Shown in pieces: positions 23,415 through 31,915 of a DNA stretch of 32,187 nt (position 1 is the stretch's first letter; the number at the start of each line of letters is the position of its first letter). The notes beneath the pieces are model-generated. The model was not told the DNA's origin and made no database searches. It saw nothing but the letters and a program-made list of their open reading frames with translations. The position numbers and the translations under genes were made by a program. This stretch comes from Gemmataceae bacterium (GTDB lineage Bacteria; Planctomycetota; Planctomycetia; Gemmatales; Gemmataceae), in contig JAIEQO010000080.1 in the NCBI GenBank assembly GCA_019747655.1, positions 1-32,187 on the forward strand. Reading direction: 5' to 3'.

Positions 23415-24341
23415 ATGGGACGAAAAGCCGTTGTGAAGCCGCCGCCGCCACCGATTCCACCGACCACGGTAGCCGTTGTGAACAGGAAGGGGGGGTGCTC
23501 CAAGACCTCGACCTGCTACCACCTGTCCGGGGCCTTTTCCCAGATGGGCTACCGGGTGCTGCTCGTGGACCTCGACCCGCAAGCGAACCTCACGCAAGGG
23601 TTCTTCGGGCCGGTCGCGACCGAGGAGCTCCCGCCGCAGAAGACCGCGCTCGCCGTGTTCCGGGACGACCTGGAGCCGCTCCCCGAGAAGGTCATCCTCA
23701 GCACGCCCTTCGAGAACATCTCGATCGTGGCCGGGGCCTCGGCCCTCGAGGACTTCAACCGGTCCGAGCCGACCAAGGCGGGGCAGCTACAGACCGCCCT
23801 GCGGATGTTCCTCGCCGAGGCGAGCGGCTCGTTCGACATCACGCTCCTCGACTGCCCGCCAAACCTCCAGCTCTGCACCTGGAACGCCCTCATCGCGGCG
23901 AACTTCGTGCTCGTACCGCTCCAGCCCGAGGACTTCGGGGCCCAGGGCATCACCGCCATTCAGCGGTTCATCGACCTGGCCCTGCAGACCCAGAACAACC
24001 AACTCCGGATGCTCGGCTACCTCGTGACCATGCGTCAGCGGCTGGCGTTGCACGACGTGTACGAGACGCAGCTCCGTACTCTCTACGGGTCGAAGGTGTT
24101 CACCGCTCCGTTCCCGAACAAGAAGGACTTCAAGGAGTCGGTCGCCGCCCGGAAGCCGGTGCACTTGTATAAGCCCCGGGCCGCCGCCGCGAAGGACATT
24201 ACCGCCATCGCCGAGGAGATCATCGCCCGCGTGCCCGCGGCCCTCGCCCAACCGCCCGAGTTCCTCCACATCGAGAACCGCCTCGGGGTCGGGGCCGCCA
24301 CCAACGCCGACACCACGAGCACCATTGCCGAGGTCGCATAA
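23415..24341 (+). CDS. parA: ParA partition ATPase
   Basis: 308 residues. The deviant Walker A motif NRKGGCSKTSTC holds the signature Lys25 and catalytic Lys30. LLVDLDPQANLT (about 49-60) is Walker A' and TLLDCPPN is Walker B. After a proline-rich N-terminus (VKPPPPPIPP) there is no extra helix-turn-helix domain, so it is a short ParA of the type Ib/Soj kind that partitions plasmids by ATP-dependent DNA binding. It overlaps parB by one base (TAATG, 24339-24343), and parS-like site 2 covers its translation start. Confidence 0.96.
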   Translation: MGRKAVVKPPPPPIPPTTVAVVNRKGGCSKTSTCYHLSGAFSQMGYRVLLVDLDPQANLTQGFFGPVATEELPPQKTALAVFRDDLEPLPEKVILSTPFENISIVAGASALEDFNRSEPTKAGQLQTALRMFLAEASGSFDITLLDCPPNLQLCTWNALIAANFVLVPLQPEDFGAQGITAIQRFIDLALQTQNNQLRMLGYLVTMRQRLALHDVYETQLRTLYGSKVFTAPFPNKKDFKESVAARKPVHLYKPRAAAAKDITAIAEEIIARVPAALAQPPEFLHIENRLGVGAATNADTTSTIAEVA

Positions 24342-25291
24342 TGAAGGCTACCGACCGACTCGCGTCTCAGTTCGGCTCGACCATGATGGAGAGCCTCGGG
24401 CACCGCGACCCGAGTGCCAGCGCCCATACTCCCCCGAAGGTCATCGCCATGGCGGACCAGTCCACCGGCCGACGCATGCTCCGGGAAGCGGCCCACATCG
24501 ACCTGGACCGGATCATTCCCGACCCCAACCAGCCGCGGAAGACGTTTACCGAGGAGAACATCAGTTCGTTGGCGGAAAGTCTGAAGACCCGCGGCCAGCT
24601 CCAGCCGATTCGCGTCCGCTGGAGCCAGGACCTCGGGAAGTTCGTCATCATCTCGGGCGAGCGGCGATATCGGGCCGCGACCCGGGCCGAGCTGAAGTCG
24701 CTCGCGTGCGTCGTAGTCGACGGTGAGCTGACTGAGGCCGAGCTTCGCATCGACCAACTCGTCGAGAACCTTCTCCGAGAAGACTTGAAGCCCATCGAGG
24801 CGGCCACGAGCTATAAGGAGCTCATGGGCCTCAACGGGTGGACGGTCCAGCAGCTTGCCGACTCGCTCAAGGTCGGGAAGGGCACCGTGAGCAAGGCGCT
24901 CGCCCTGCTCGACCTGCCGGCAGACATTCAGGGGCAGGTCGAGAGCGGAGCCATCCCGCCCGCCTCCGCCTATGAGCTGGCAAAGCTCCCGACCCCCGAG
25001 GCTCAACGTGAGCTCGCCGCCCGCATCGTGAGCGAGGGGTTGCGGCGAGACGAGGTCGCCGAGGTGGTGAGCGAGGCTAACGGGAAGAAGCCGAAGCGGT
25101 CCGGCGAGCCGGCCGAGCCGAAGGACAAGCCGACCGTCACAAAACGTGAGTTCGAGGTCGGCAACGCCCGCGTCGTCATCACCTGGCACAAGAAGACCGT
25201 CCGCCCGAAGGACATCGTTGCAGCCCTCGAAGCCGCCCTCGCCGAAGCCCGAGGGCCGACTGAGGAGGCTCCAGCCGAAGACGCCGCCTAG
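24341..25291 (+). CDS. parB: ParB partition protein (CTPase clamp)
   Basis: 316 residues. The ParB/Sulfiredoxin-fold CTPase motif GERRYRAA is at 106-113 and the ENLLREDL motif at 142-149. The helix-turn-helix WTVQQLADSLKVGKGTVSKA (about 167-186) reads parS. The C-terminal part (about 270-316) is a dimerisation tail with an alanine/glutamate-rich end. It is co-transcribed with parA. Five GTTTCCCsGGGAAAC palindromes around the operon are the likely binding sites. Confidence 0.96.
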   Translation: MKATDRLASQFGSTMMESLGHRDPSASAHTPPKVIAMADQSTGRRMLREAAHIDLDRIIPDPNQPRKTFTEENISSLAESLKTRGQLQPIRVRWSQDLGKFVIISGERRYRAATRAELKSLACVVVDGELTEAELRIDQLVENLLREDLKPIEAATSYKELMGLNGWTVQQLADSLKVGKGTVSKALALLDLPADIQGQVESGAIPPASAYELAKLPTPEAQRELAARIVSEGLRRDEVAEVVSEANGKKPKRSGEPAEPKDKPTVTKREFEVGNARVVITWHKKTVRPKDIVAALEAALAEARGPTEEAPAEDAA

Positions 25292-25295
25292 TCAT

Positions 25296-25310
25296 GTTTC
25301 CCGGGGAAAC
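25296..25310. promoter_or_regulatory. parS-like site 3
   Basis: GTTTCCCGGGGAAAC, five bases after the parB stop. It is the first of three sites spaced 45 and 44 bases apart. Confidence 0.85.
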
Positions 25311-25340
25311 TCGACCCGGTCATATGACGACCGAGCCTAA

Positions 25341-25355
25341 GTTTCCCCGGGAAAC
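25341..25355. promoter_or_regulatory. parS-like site 4
   Basis: GTTTCCCCGGGAAAC, the same palindrome with the opposite central base. It begins 45 bases after the start of site 3. Confidence 0.85.
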
Positions 25356-25384
25356 ACAGCTTCTCACTCATCGTCTCGTGTGAT

Positions 25385-25399
25385 GTTTCCCCGGGAAAC
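25385..25399. promoter_or_regulatory. parS-like site 5
   Basis: GTTTCCCCGGGAAAC, beginning 44 bases after the start of site 4. The cluster could nucleate ParB spreading across the partition and transfer regions. Confidence 0.85.
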
Positions 25400-25569
25400 T
25401 CCGATCCGAATACAGCACACCCGATGCACCCGAGGTGTGGTAAAGCGGATTCGAAATAGTTGCCAAGTCGTTGATATTGCAAGGGTTGAGCGGTAAAGCA
25501 GTCCGGTCTATCACAGGCCGTCCCGGTTGCCGTAAGTGACCGACGCGGGTGTGTTTTGGGGGTAAAGCC
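25400..25569. other. Candidate oriT region
   Basis: This AT-richer, gene-free interval lies directly upstream of the relaxosome and relaxase genes, the usual place for a MobF oriT. It contains an inverted repeat CACACC (25416-25421) / GGTGTG (25434-25439) and the octamer GGTGTGGT at 25434-25441, which equals part of the F-plasmid TraI nic region. The octamer could instead belong to a TGG-TAA promoter element. No nic site can be fixed from sequence alone. Confidence 0.4.
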
Positions 25570-26124
25570 GTGCCTGAGAGGCAGCCTGTTGGGAAAACCG
25601 GTGAAGCCAAGAAGCTCACCACCTCGTTCCAATGGCTCGACCGAGACACGTGGCCGGCGCTTGAGCGGCTCGCAACGAGTCGCGGCTTCACCAGCGTCGG
25701 TCTATTCGCTCGGCATCTGTGCGAGCAGGCGATCCGGGAGCCGGCGGCGACACCCGTCGCCGGGCCCATGACGGCACCTGCCCCGTCCGAGGGGAATGGC
25801 CAGCTTGCGGCACTCGCCGCGTCGCTCGAAGCGGTTCGCGGCGACGTGGCCAGGCTCGTCGAGGCTCAGCCGGTGGGCGACGTTCGCAAGCTCCGTCGGG
25901 CCGTCCGTGACCTCGGCGAGGTGGTGAAGGATGAGTTCGTTCAGCTCCGCGAGGATGCCGGCAAGCGCATCGAGCTGGCGTCGGGCGAGCTGAACCGGAT
26001 GCGGTACGCGATCGCCCTCGCCGCAGTTGCAGTGCTTACGGAGGTGAAGCCGGATTGGTCCGGCGACACCGTCAACCAGTGGGTTGCTGAGCGATTCTTC
26101 GACGGCTTCCCAGACCGGGGGTAG
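25570..26124 (+). CDS. Putative relaxosome accessory DNA-binding protein
   Basis: GTG 25570 follows GGGGG at 25558-25562 and gives 184 residues; an in-frame GTG at 25549 is less well placed. The N-terminal part (about 15-60: LTTSFQWLDRDTWPALERLA, SRGFTSVGLFARHLCEQAI) looks like a small DNA-binding or ribbon-helix-helix domain. Residues about 85-150 are a predicted coiled coil (LEAVRGDVARLVEAQ, LRRAVRDLGEVVKDEF). It ends four bases before the relaxase start, like TrwA/MobC-type helpers. Family assignment is from position and shape only. Confidence 0.65.
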   Translation: MPERQPVGKTGEAKKLTTSFQWLDRDTWPALERLATSRGFTSVGLFARHLCEQAIREPAATPVAGPMTAPAPSEGNGQLAALAASLEAVRGDVARLVEAQPVGDVRKLRRAVRDLGEVVKDEFVQLREDAGKRIELASGELNRMRYAIALAAVAVLTEVKPDWSGDTVNQWVAERFFDGFPDRG

Positions 26125-26128
26125 CCTT

Positions 26129-28717
26129 GTGCTCTCCGTTCACAAAATCCGTTCGGGCGGCGCGTACCACGCCTACCTGCGGTCCGAGTACTACCTCGGC
26201 CAGGACGCTACGGCCGAGTGGTTCGGCCGGGGTGCGGAAACGCTCCGGCTGTCCGGACCTGTCGACGACCGAGACCTCGTGGCCCTCATGGGCGGGCTGA
26301 CGCGGGACGGCCGCCGGCTCGTCGAGAGCGCCGGCGCGAGGCCCGACCCGGAGACCGGTAAGGGCGGTCATCAGGTGGGGTGGGACCTCACGTTCTCCGC
26401 CCCGAAGCCGTTCGGTGTGCTGTGGAGCGCGGCCGACCCCGAAACCCGCGGCCGGCTCGAGGGGTGTCACGTCGCGGCCGTGAAGGCGGCGCTCGGGTAC
26501 ATCGAGCAGACCGGGGCTCACGTGCGGGTGAAGGAGGCGGGTAAGACCCGCCTGGAGCCGTGTGGCCTGGTGGCCGCCCTGATCCACCACGACCGTAGCC
26601 GAGCGAACGACCCGCAGCCGCACACTCACGCCTACGTGGCCAACGTCGGCGTGACCTCGGGCGGGAAGACCCGCACTGTCGAGAGCGGCGGGTTCTACGC
26701 CCTCAAAATGGCCGCCGGGGCTCTGTACCGGGCGTCGCTCGCCCACGGGCTGCGAACCAGCCTCGGGCTCGAACTCGATCCGCACGGGGTGGCGTTCAGC
26801 GTACGTGGCGTTCCCGAACCGCTCGTCGAGGCGCACTCGAGGCGGCGGGCCGACGTACTCCAGAAGCTCGACGAGTTGCGCGACACCCGGCGGATCCGCC
26901 GGGCGTCGGCGAGGGCGGCCGAGCTCGCGGCGCTGGAGACCCGGCGGGCGAAGGAGGTGGTCCCGGTCGAGGAGAGCCGGCGGGCATGGCGGGCCATCAA
27001 TGACCAACACGGGCTCACCGAGGCCGCCGCCAGGTCGCTCCTCAGCCGCTCACGGGCGGTGAAGCCGCCGGACTTCGGCCGGCTGGTTCGGGACGCCGCC
27101 CGCGACCTGACCCAGAAGCAGAGCTACTTCTCGGAGCCGGACCTTCTCCGCCGCGCGGCCGAACGCTGCCAGGACGGCCGGGCCGATGCCGAGTCGCTCC
27201 GGGCCGCCGTTCGACGGGCGATCGGCGGCCCTGGGTTCGTCCGTCTCGGCACCCACAAGCGGTGGGAGCAGTTCACCACGAAGGAGATGCTCGGCGTCGA
27301 GCGGCGGCTGTTCGGCACCGTCGAACGCCTAGCGGGAGACGGCTCCCACCGGGTCAGGCGGGGCGTCGTCGAGCGGCTCGCGGCGGAGCGGTTCCCGAAT
27401 ACGGGCAAGCTCACGGCCGACGAGCGGGCCCGCAACAACGAGCAGCGGGCCGCGGTCGAGCGGCTGACCGCCGAGGGCGGCGGCATCGCCCTCCTCGCCG
27501 GGATGGCCGGGACCGGCAAAACGACCGTACTCCGCACCTGCAAGGACATCTGGGAGAAGGCCGGGTTCCGCGTGACCGGCATCGCCCTCGCCGGGGTGGC
27601 GGCCGAGAACCTCCGCGAGAAGGCCGGTATCGAGAGCGACACGCTCGCCATGCGGCTCACCCAGCTCGAGCGGGCGTCAGCGGGCAAGGACGCAAAGCGA
27701 CCCTTCAACATGGACGCGAAGACCGTCGTCGTCCTCGACGAGGCGGGGATGGTCGGGACGCGGCAGCTCGAACGGCTCGCCCGGAACGTAGCCGACGCCG
27801 GGGCGAAACTGGTGCTGGTCGGCGACAGCAAGCAGCTCCAGCCGATCGATGCCGGGGGGCCGTTCGCGAGCCTCGCCCGGCGCATCGGGGCTGCTACACT
27901 GGACCACATCACGCGGCAGAAGCAGCAGGCCGACGACCCGGCCCCGACGTGGGCGCGGGAGGCGGTGCGGGCGTTCGCCGCCGGCCGGGCCGAGGACGGG
28001 CTCAGGCTGTTCGCCGACCGCGGCCTCGTCCACGTCGCCCCCACGCGGGGGGCGGCCATGAAGCGGCTCGTCCGGGAGTGGGAGAAGGCCGGGGGGTTGG
28101 AGCGGCCTGGGGACCACGTGATCCTGGCCGGCACGAACCGCGAGGTGGACTCGCTCAACGCCCTGTGTCAGCGCCGGCGGCTCCGGGCCGGGCGGGTGGC
28201 CGTCCCCGATGGGGGCCGCACGCCAAAGCGGGAGCGGCAGGGCGTCACGGTCGAACGGGACGGCCACTCGGAGCGAATCCTCCGGGGTGACCGGGTTCTG
28301 TTCACCGAGAAGGACCGCTCGATCGGCGTCGAGAACGGGCACTTCGGCACCGTGGCTGGGATACGCCGGACGACCGGCGGGCCGGTCGTGAAGGTGAGGC
28401 TCGACGGCGGGGCGGTGGTCCGGGTCGCGACCACCCACTACCACGGCCTACGGCTCGGCTACGCCGCAACCACGCACAAGCTCCAGGGCGCGACGTGTGA
28501 GCGGGCCTACGTCCTGGTCGGTGGGACCATGCAGGACCGCCACCTATCCTACGTCCAGAGCTCGCGGGCCGTCGAACAGACCCGGTTCTACGTGGACCGG
28601 TACGAGGCCGGGGAGGGGCTGGCGGATGTCACCCGGCAGATGGGGCAGGACCGGGAGAAACGGCTCGCGGTCGACCTGCTGGACGGGCCGGGCCGCGAAC
28701 GCGGCCACCAACTGTAG
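26129..28717 (+). CDS. MobF conjugative relaxase-helicase (TrwC/TraI-like)
   Basis: GTG 26129 gives 862 residues; GGGGG seven bases before it and the TrwC-like start LSVHKIRSGGAYHAYL support it over the open frame upstream. The TrwC relaxase domain covers about 1-290: candidate nucleophile tyrosines Tyr13/16 and Tyr21/22, and the metal-binding motif HHDRSRANDPQPHTH with His154, His165 and His167. The helicase part has Walker A GMAGTGKT (458-465), Walker B VVVLDEAGM (about 533) and late motifs GYAATTHKLQGAT and YVQSSRA. It nicks oriT, stays bound to the 5' end and unwinds the transferred strand. It is shorter than R388 TrwC (966) because the C-terminal tail is reduced. Confidence 0.95.
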   Translation: MLSVHKIRSGGAYHAYLRSEYYLGQDATAEWFGRGAETLRLSGPVDDRDLVALMGGLTRDGRRLVESAGARPDPETGKGGHQVGWDLTFSAPKPFGVLWSAADPETRGRLEGCHVAAVKAALGYIEQTGAHVRVKEAGKTRLEPCGLVAALIHHDRSRANDPQPHTHAYVANVGVTSGGKTRTVESGGFYALKMAAGALYRASLAHGLRTSLGLELDPHGVAFSVRGVPEPLVEAHSRRRADVLQKLDELRDTRRIRRASARAAELAALETRRAKEVVPVEESRRAWRAINDQHGLTEAAARSLLSRSRAVKPPDFGRLVRDAARDLTQKQSYFSEPDLLRRAAERCQDGRADAESLRAAVRRAIGGPGFVRLGTHKRWEQFTTKEMLGVERRLFGTVERLAGDGSHRVRRGVVERLAAERFPNTGKLTADERARNNEQRAAVERLTAEGGGIALLAGMAGTGKTTVLRTCKDIWEKAGFRVTGIALAGVAAENLREKAGIESDTLAMRLTQLERASAGKDAKRPFNMDAKTVVVLDEAGMVGTRQLERLARNVADAGAKLVLVGDSKQLQPIDAGGPFASLARRIGAATLDHITRQKQQADDPAPTWAREAVRAFAAGRAEDGLRLFADRGLVHVAPTRGAAMKRLVREWEKAGGLERPGDHVILAGTNREVDSLNALCQRRRLRAGRVAVPDGGRTPKRERQGVTVERDGHSERILRGDRVLFTEKDRSIGVENGHFGTVAGIRRTTGGPVVKVRLDGGAVVRVATTHYHGLRLGYAATTHKLQGATCERAYVLVGGTMQDRHLSYVQSSRAVEQTRFYVDRYEAGEGLADVTRQMGQDREKRLAVDLLDGPGRERGHQL

Positions 28718-28726
28718 GGAGGACCG

Positions 28727-29212
28727 GTGAACCGAAGAACCGCCCTCTTCGTGCTGGTCGTGGCGATCCCCGCGGTCTACTTCGCGGTCGCGCTCGCCGT
28801 CGTCTCGACGACGGAGGTGCTGCGGCCGGAGTCCCGGCTCCCGTTCGCTCTCCTGTACGCCGGCCTCGCCCTGGTCGCCGGGTTCTCGGACTTCTACAAG
28901 CTCCAGTTCGCCCAGGAGACGCCTGGGCCGGCTTGGCTGGACACACGGGGGTTCGTGCGGCGAGCGGTCCGCCAGCACGCGGTGACGGTCCTGTTCATTG
29001 CCCTGGGTGTGGCCGCGTGCGTCCTGCTCGATATCGACCGGCCCTGGCCGGTCATGGTCGGGTTCGTCGCAGGGCCGCTAACCAAGCGGGGTTTAGAAAC
29101 CTTCGTCTATTACACCAGCTTCACGGTCAGCACGGTTTACGAAAAAGTTATGTACCTGGCTGATCTGCTGCTGTACTTCGGCATTGTCCTCGTCCTGCTC
29201 CGGGGGTGGTGA
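28727..29212 (+). CDS. Transfer-region membrane protein 1 (161 aa)
   Basis: GTG 28727 follows GGGAGG (28717-28722). Hydrophobic stretches at about 5-27, 38-56, 83-103 and 143-160 suggest four membrane helices. It is co-directional with the relaxase and lies 10 bases after it. No family recognised. With the next gene it may supply the membrane part missing from the coupling ATPase. Confidence 0.75.
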   Translation: MNRRTALFVLVVAIPAVYFAVALAVVSTTEVLRPESRLPFALLYAGLALVAGFSDFYKLQFAQETPGPAWLDTRGFVRRAVRQHAVTVLFIALGVAACVLLDIDRPWPVMVGFVAGPLTKRGLETFVYYTSFTVSTVYEKVMYLADLLLYFGIVLVLLRGW

Positions 29213-29215
29213 CTG

Positions 29216-29713
29216 GTGGACCCCTCCTCGCCCGGCATGCTGTTCGTCCGGCTGGCGGTCCTGTGGCCGTCCGCCTTCGCCGTCTTCGGCTGGCTGATGG
29301 CTTTCGATCTCGACCTGTTCGCCTCGGCCCCGGACCGCTGGTTCAAGGTCGCCGTCACCGGGCTGACTGTGGCCCTAGTCCCATTCTCGCTAGGGGTCAA
29401 CGACTGGTTCCAGTTCGTGTGGCGGGAGGTAGAGACGGACTACCCCGAGCGGTTCCTGCGTCGGCAGGACACGCTTTACGCCGGGGTGTTCGCGATGGCG
29501 GTCGCCGCCTTCCCGTTCATCTGGCTGATCGGGCCGACCGACTACCAGGTCCTCCCATACTTCGCGGCCGGCGTCGCGTTCTTCACGGTCCGCGCGTACC
29601 TCGCCGTCCCGCGGGCCGAGAGCCCGACCCCGCCGGAGCGGGATGAGAACTACAACGTGGAAGTTCCAGACCACCTCAAGGGCGACCCCAGGAAGCGGAG
29701 GAAGCAGCCGTGA
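29216..29713 (+). CDS. Transfer-region membrane protein 2 (165 aa)
   Basis: GTG 29216 begins three bases after the previous stop. Hydrophobic segments at about 9-30, 42-60, 90-108 and 112-128 suggest four membrane helices, followed by a charged cytoplasmic tail (ERDENYNVEVPDHLKGDPRK). Its stop overlaps the start of the coupling protein (GTGATG, 29710-29715). The tight coupling suggests that all three products assemble together. Confidence 0.75.
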   Translation: MDPSSPGMLFVRLAVLWPSAFAVFGWLMAFDLDLFASAPDRWFKVAVTGLTVALVPFSLGVNDWFQFVWREVETDYPERFLRRQDTLYAGVFAMAVAAFPFIWLIGPTDYQVLPYFAAGVAFFTVRAYLAVPRAESPTPPERDENYNVEVPDHLKGDPRKRRKQP

Positions 29714-31332
29714 TGGGCGTCCTGGGGTGGCTCAAGTCGCTCTTTGTGGCCGACGCCGAGGGGTTGTACTTCGGCGGGCTCCGCGTCTCGGACGAGAAGG
29801 GCGAGGGCGGGTTCATGCTCGTCGGGGTGCCGGGGACGGGCAAGACCGTCGTCATCGACATGGTGCTCCGGCAGGTCCTCCCGCCGATCGCCGACGGGTC
29901 CCGGGACGACCGGGCGCTCATCTACGACCCGAAGCGGGAGTACATCTCGAAGTTGCAGAGGCTCGGCTACTTCGACCCGGTGTCCGCCGGGATGGCGGGC
30001 ACCGCGTTCGACCCCGCCACGGACGCAACAAACGTGGTTATCACCAACCCGCTTGACGAACGGGGGCTGTGTTGGGAGGTGGCCAAGGATTTCGACCGGC
30101 TGCTCGACGCCCGGCAGTTCGCAACGGTTCTTACGGCCGATGCCCGGGAATACGGCTCGGGGGGCGGCACGGACAAAGAGTTTTTCGTCGAGAGCTGCAC
30201 GCAACTCTTTCAGGCAGTCTTCAAGGTGTTGCACCGCCGTAAGCCGTACCGGCCCGGCCTGCCCGGGTCGGGGTGGAGCCTCCGCGACTTCATCCTCGCG
30301 TTTGAGGATTACGACGACCTGGAGATGTTGCTGAACGGTAAGGACGCCGCCGACGACACCAGGAAGCCGTGGAACGACTTCCTCGGCAAGGCGATCATGC
30401 GGGGCGAGACCGGCCCATCGGTGGTGGCCTCGGTCGGCAAGTACCTTGGGCGGATTAGAGACATCGCAGCGGCGTGGGACGCCATCCGGCGGAAGCACCC
30501 GTCCCGGACCTTTTCGTTCCGGGAGTGGGTGAATGGACGCAAAATCCTGATCCTGGGCAGCTCAGAGCGGTACGGCCCGCTGCTCCACATCGCCAACCGC
30601 TTGCTTTTCCACAAGGCGGCTGTCGAGTTGTTTGAACACAGGCGGCAGAACGACGCCGCCCGGAACACATGGGTCGTCCTGGACGAACTCCCGGAGCTCG
30701 GTCACCTGACTGACCTTCACCGGCTGCTCGCGAAAGGCCGTAGCTGGGGCATCCGGGTGTTGTTCGCGTTCCAGAACTACAGTCAGCTCAGGGAGGTGTT
30801 CGGGGACCACCAGGCGGACAGCATCGTCAGCCTCGCCCATACGTTCGCGGTGTTCAACTGCGGCGTCGACACCGCGGAGCGCGAGTCAAAAATGTTCGGC
30901 GAGTACACCGACCAGCAAGGCCGGTCGAGGCCGCGAGTCAGCCCCACTGACATTACCGACCTGCCCGTTGACCCTGTCGAACGAGGCGTCGTCGGCTGGT
31001 ACTACTCGAAGCGGTTGCCCGAGCCCCGGGCCAGGAAGCGGGCCATGCCGTGGTCGGAGGTGAAGAAGACGTTCATTCAGAGAGACGGGCTATGGGATAC
31101 GGTCGAGCGGGAGAACGAGGAGGACTTCGCGCTCAAAATCTGGGAGGATGAGGAGCGGGCCGTCCTCAAGCTCGGCGGCCGGGGCCGGATCGACCAGGTG
31201 CCGACCTACGACGGCCTCCAGCACCTCGTCGACCGCCTGAAAAAGGAAAAGGGCCAGGCGAACCCGGTCCTTCAGCGAGTACAATCGTTGCTCGACCAGG
31301 CCAAGGAGGGTGAGCGTGGCAAAGGGCGATAA
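29710..31332 (+). CDS. Coupling-protein ATPase (VirD4/TrwB/TraD-like), no N-terminal membrane domain
   Basis: 540 residues from GTG 29710, or 539 from ATG 29713; GGAGGAAG lies at 29698-29705. Walker A GVPGTGKT is at 39-46 and Walker B VVLDE at 322-326, followed by LPELGHLTDLHRLLAKGRSW and LFAFQNYSQLREVFG, typical of type IV coupling proteins. The usual two transmembrane helices before Walker A are missing: only about 38 residues precede it. It would pump the relaxase-bound strand towards a secretion channel. No VirB-type channel genes occur on the plasmid. Confidence 0.9.
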   Translation: MMGVLGWLKSLFVADAEGLYFGGLRVSDEKGEGGFMLVGVPGTGKTVVIDMVLRQVLPPIADGSRDDRALIYDPKREYISKLQRLGYFDPVSAGMAGTAFDPATDATNVVITNPLDERGLCWEVAKDFDRLLDARQFATVLTADAREYGSGGGTDKEFFVESCTQLFQAVFKVLHRRKPYRPGLPGSGWSLRDFILAFEDYDDLEMLLNGKDAADDTRKPWNDFLGKAIMRGETGPSVVASVGKYLGRIRDIAAAWDAIRRKHPSRTFSFREWVNGRKILILGSSERYGPLLHIANRLLFHKAAVELFEHRRQNDAARNTWVVLDELPELGHLTDLHRLLAKGRSWGIRVLFAFQNYSQLREVFGDHQADSIVSLAHTFAVFNCGVDTAERESKMFGEYTDQQGRSRPRVSPTDITDLPVDPVERGVVGWYYSKRLPEPRARKRAMPWSEVKKTFIQRDGLWDTVERENEEDFALKIWEDEERAVLKLGGRGRIDQVPTYDGLQHLVDRLKKEKGQANPVLQRVQSLLDQAKEGERGKGR

Positions 31333-31394
31333 GCAACTTTGGTGGCCCGCTAACGAATACCAGCGTAAGGGCTGAACGTTTCGGAAGGAGGTGC

Positions 31395-31862
31395 ATGGCA
31401 GAGCGCGAGTTGAAAGACCGGTACGTTGAGTGGAAAGGGAAGCGGCTCTTCTTCCGGTGCACAGACGACGTCTTCCCCAGGCTGAGCCAGGACCCTGCGT
31501 TCCTCGACGAGCTATGGCTCGACAAAGCCGTCGCGGAACGGCAGCCGAGAGAAGACCGACTGGAGTCGGTGTTCCGGCAGCAAGACTTGTTGTGGCAAGC
31601 CGATTGGGAGCGGAAGAAGCCGTTCCGTAAGCCTCGAGAGATACAGTGGCGGGGGAACACGCTCCGGTTCGAGGCGACCGACGAGGAGTTCGAACAGTGG
31701 AAGAACGACGACTCGTTTCTTCGCGGCATGTGGTTCTATGAGGAGTGGGTCGCGCACGGTAAAACCTCAGCCTGGTCGGAGGAGCAATCGAAATCGTCGC
31801 GAGACAAGTGGTCCAAGGGGTGGTTGGACGAGGCGGCCGACGCTGGTGAGCCGGATGCCTGA
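31395..31862 (+). CDS. Hypothetical protein with an internal 29-residue duplication
   Basis: ATG 31395 follows GGAGGTG. The 155-residue protein contains two gapless repeats of 29 residues, Trp13-Trp41 and Trp85-Trp113, sharing 11 identical positions: the pattern W-G--L-F--TD--F with later D, FL and W. The repeats are 72 residues apart and joined by a charged helix (REDRLESVFRQQDLLWQADW). The tail is Ser/Lys/Trp-rich. No known family. It follows the coupling-protein gene by 62 bases and may be in the transfer operon. Confidence 0.72.
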   Translation: MAERELKDRYVEWKGKRLFFRCTDDVFPRLSQDPAFLDELWLDKAVAERQPREDRLESVFRQQDLLWQADWERKKPFRKPREIQWRGNTLRFEATDEEFEQWKNDDSFLRGMWFYEEWVAHGKTSAWSEEQSKSSRDKWSKGWLDEAADAGEPDA

Positions 31863-31915
31863 CCGCGGCTGGTAAGCGTTACGATCCGTACCCAGTTCGT
31901 AAAAAGGGACGACTC

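Noticed and set aside
25570-31332. Self-transmissible conjugative plasmid
   Set aside because: Relaxase and coupling ATPase are present but no VirB4-, VirB11- or pilus-type secretion genes, so mobilisable is the supported description.
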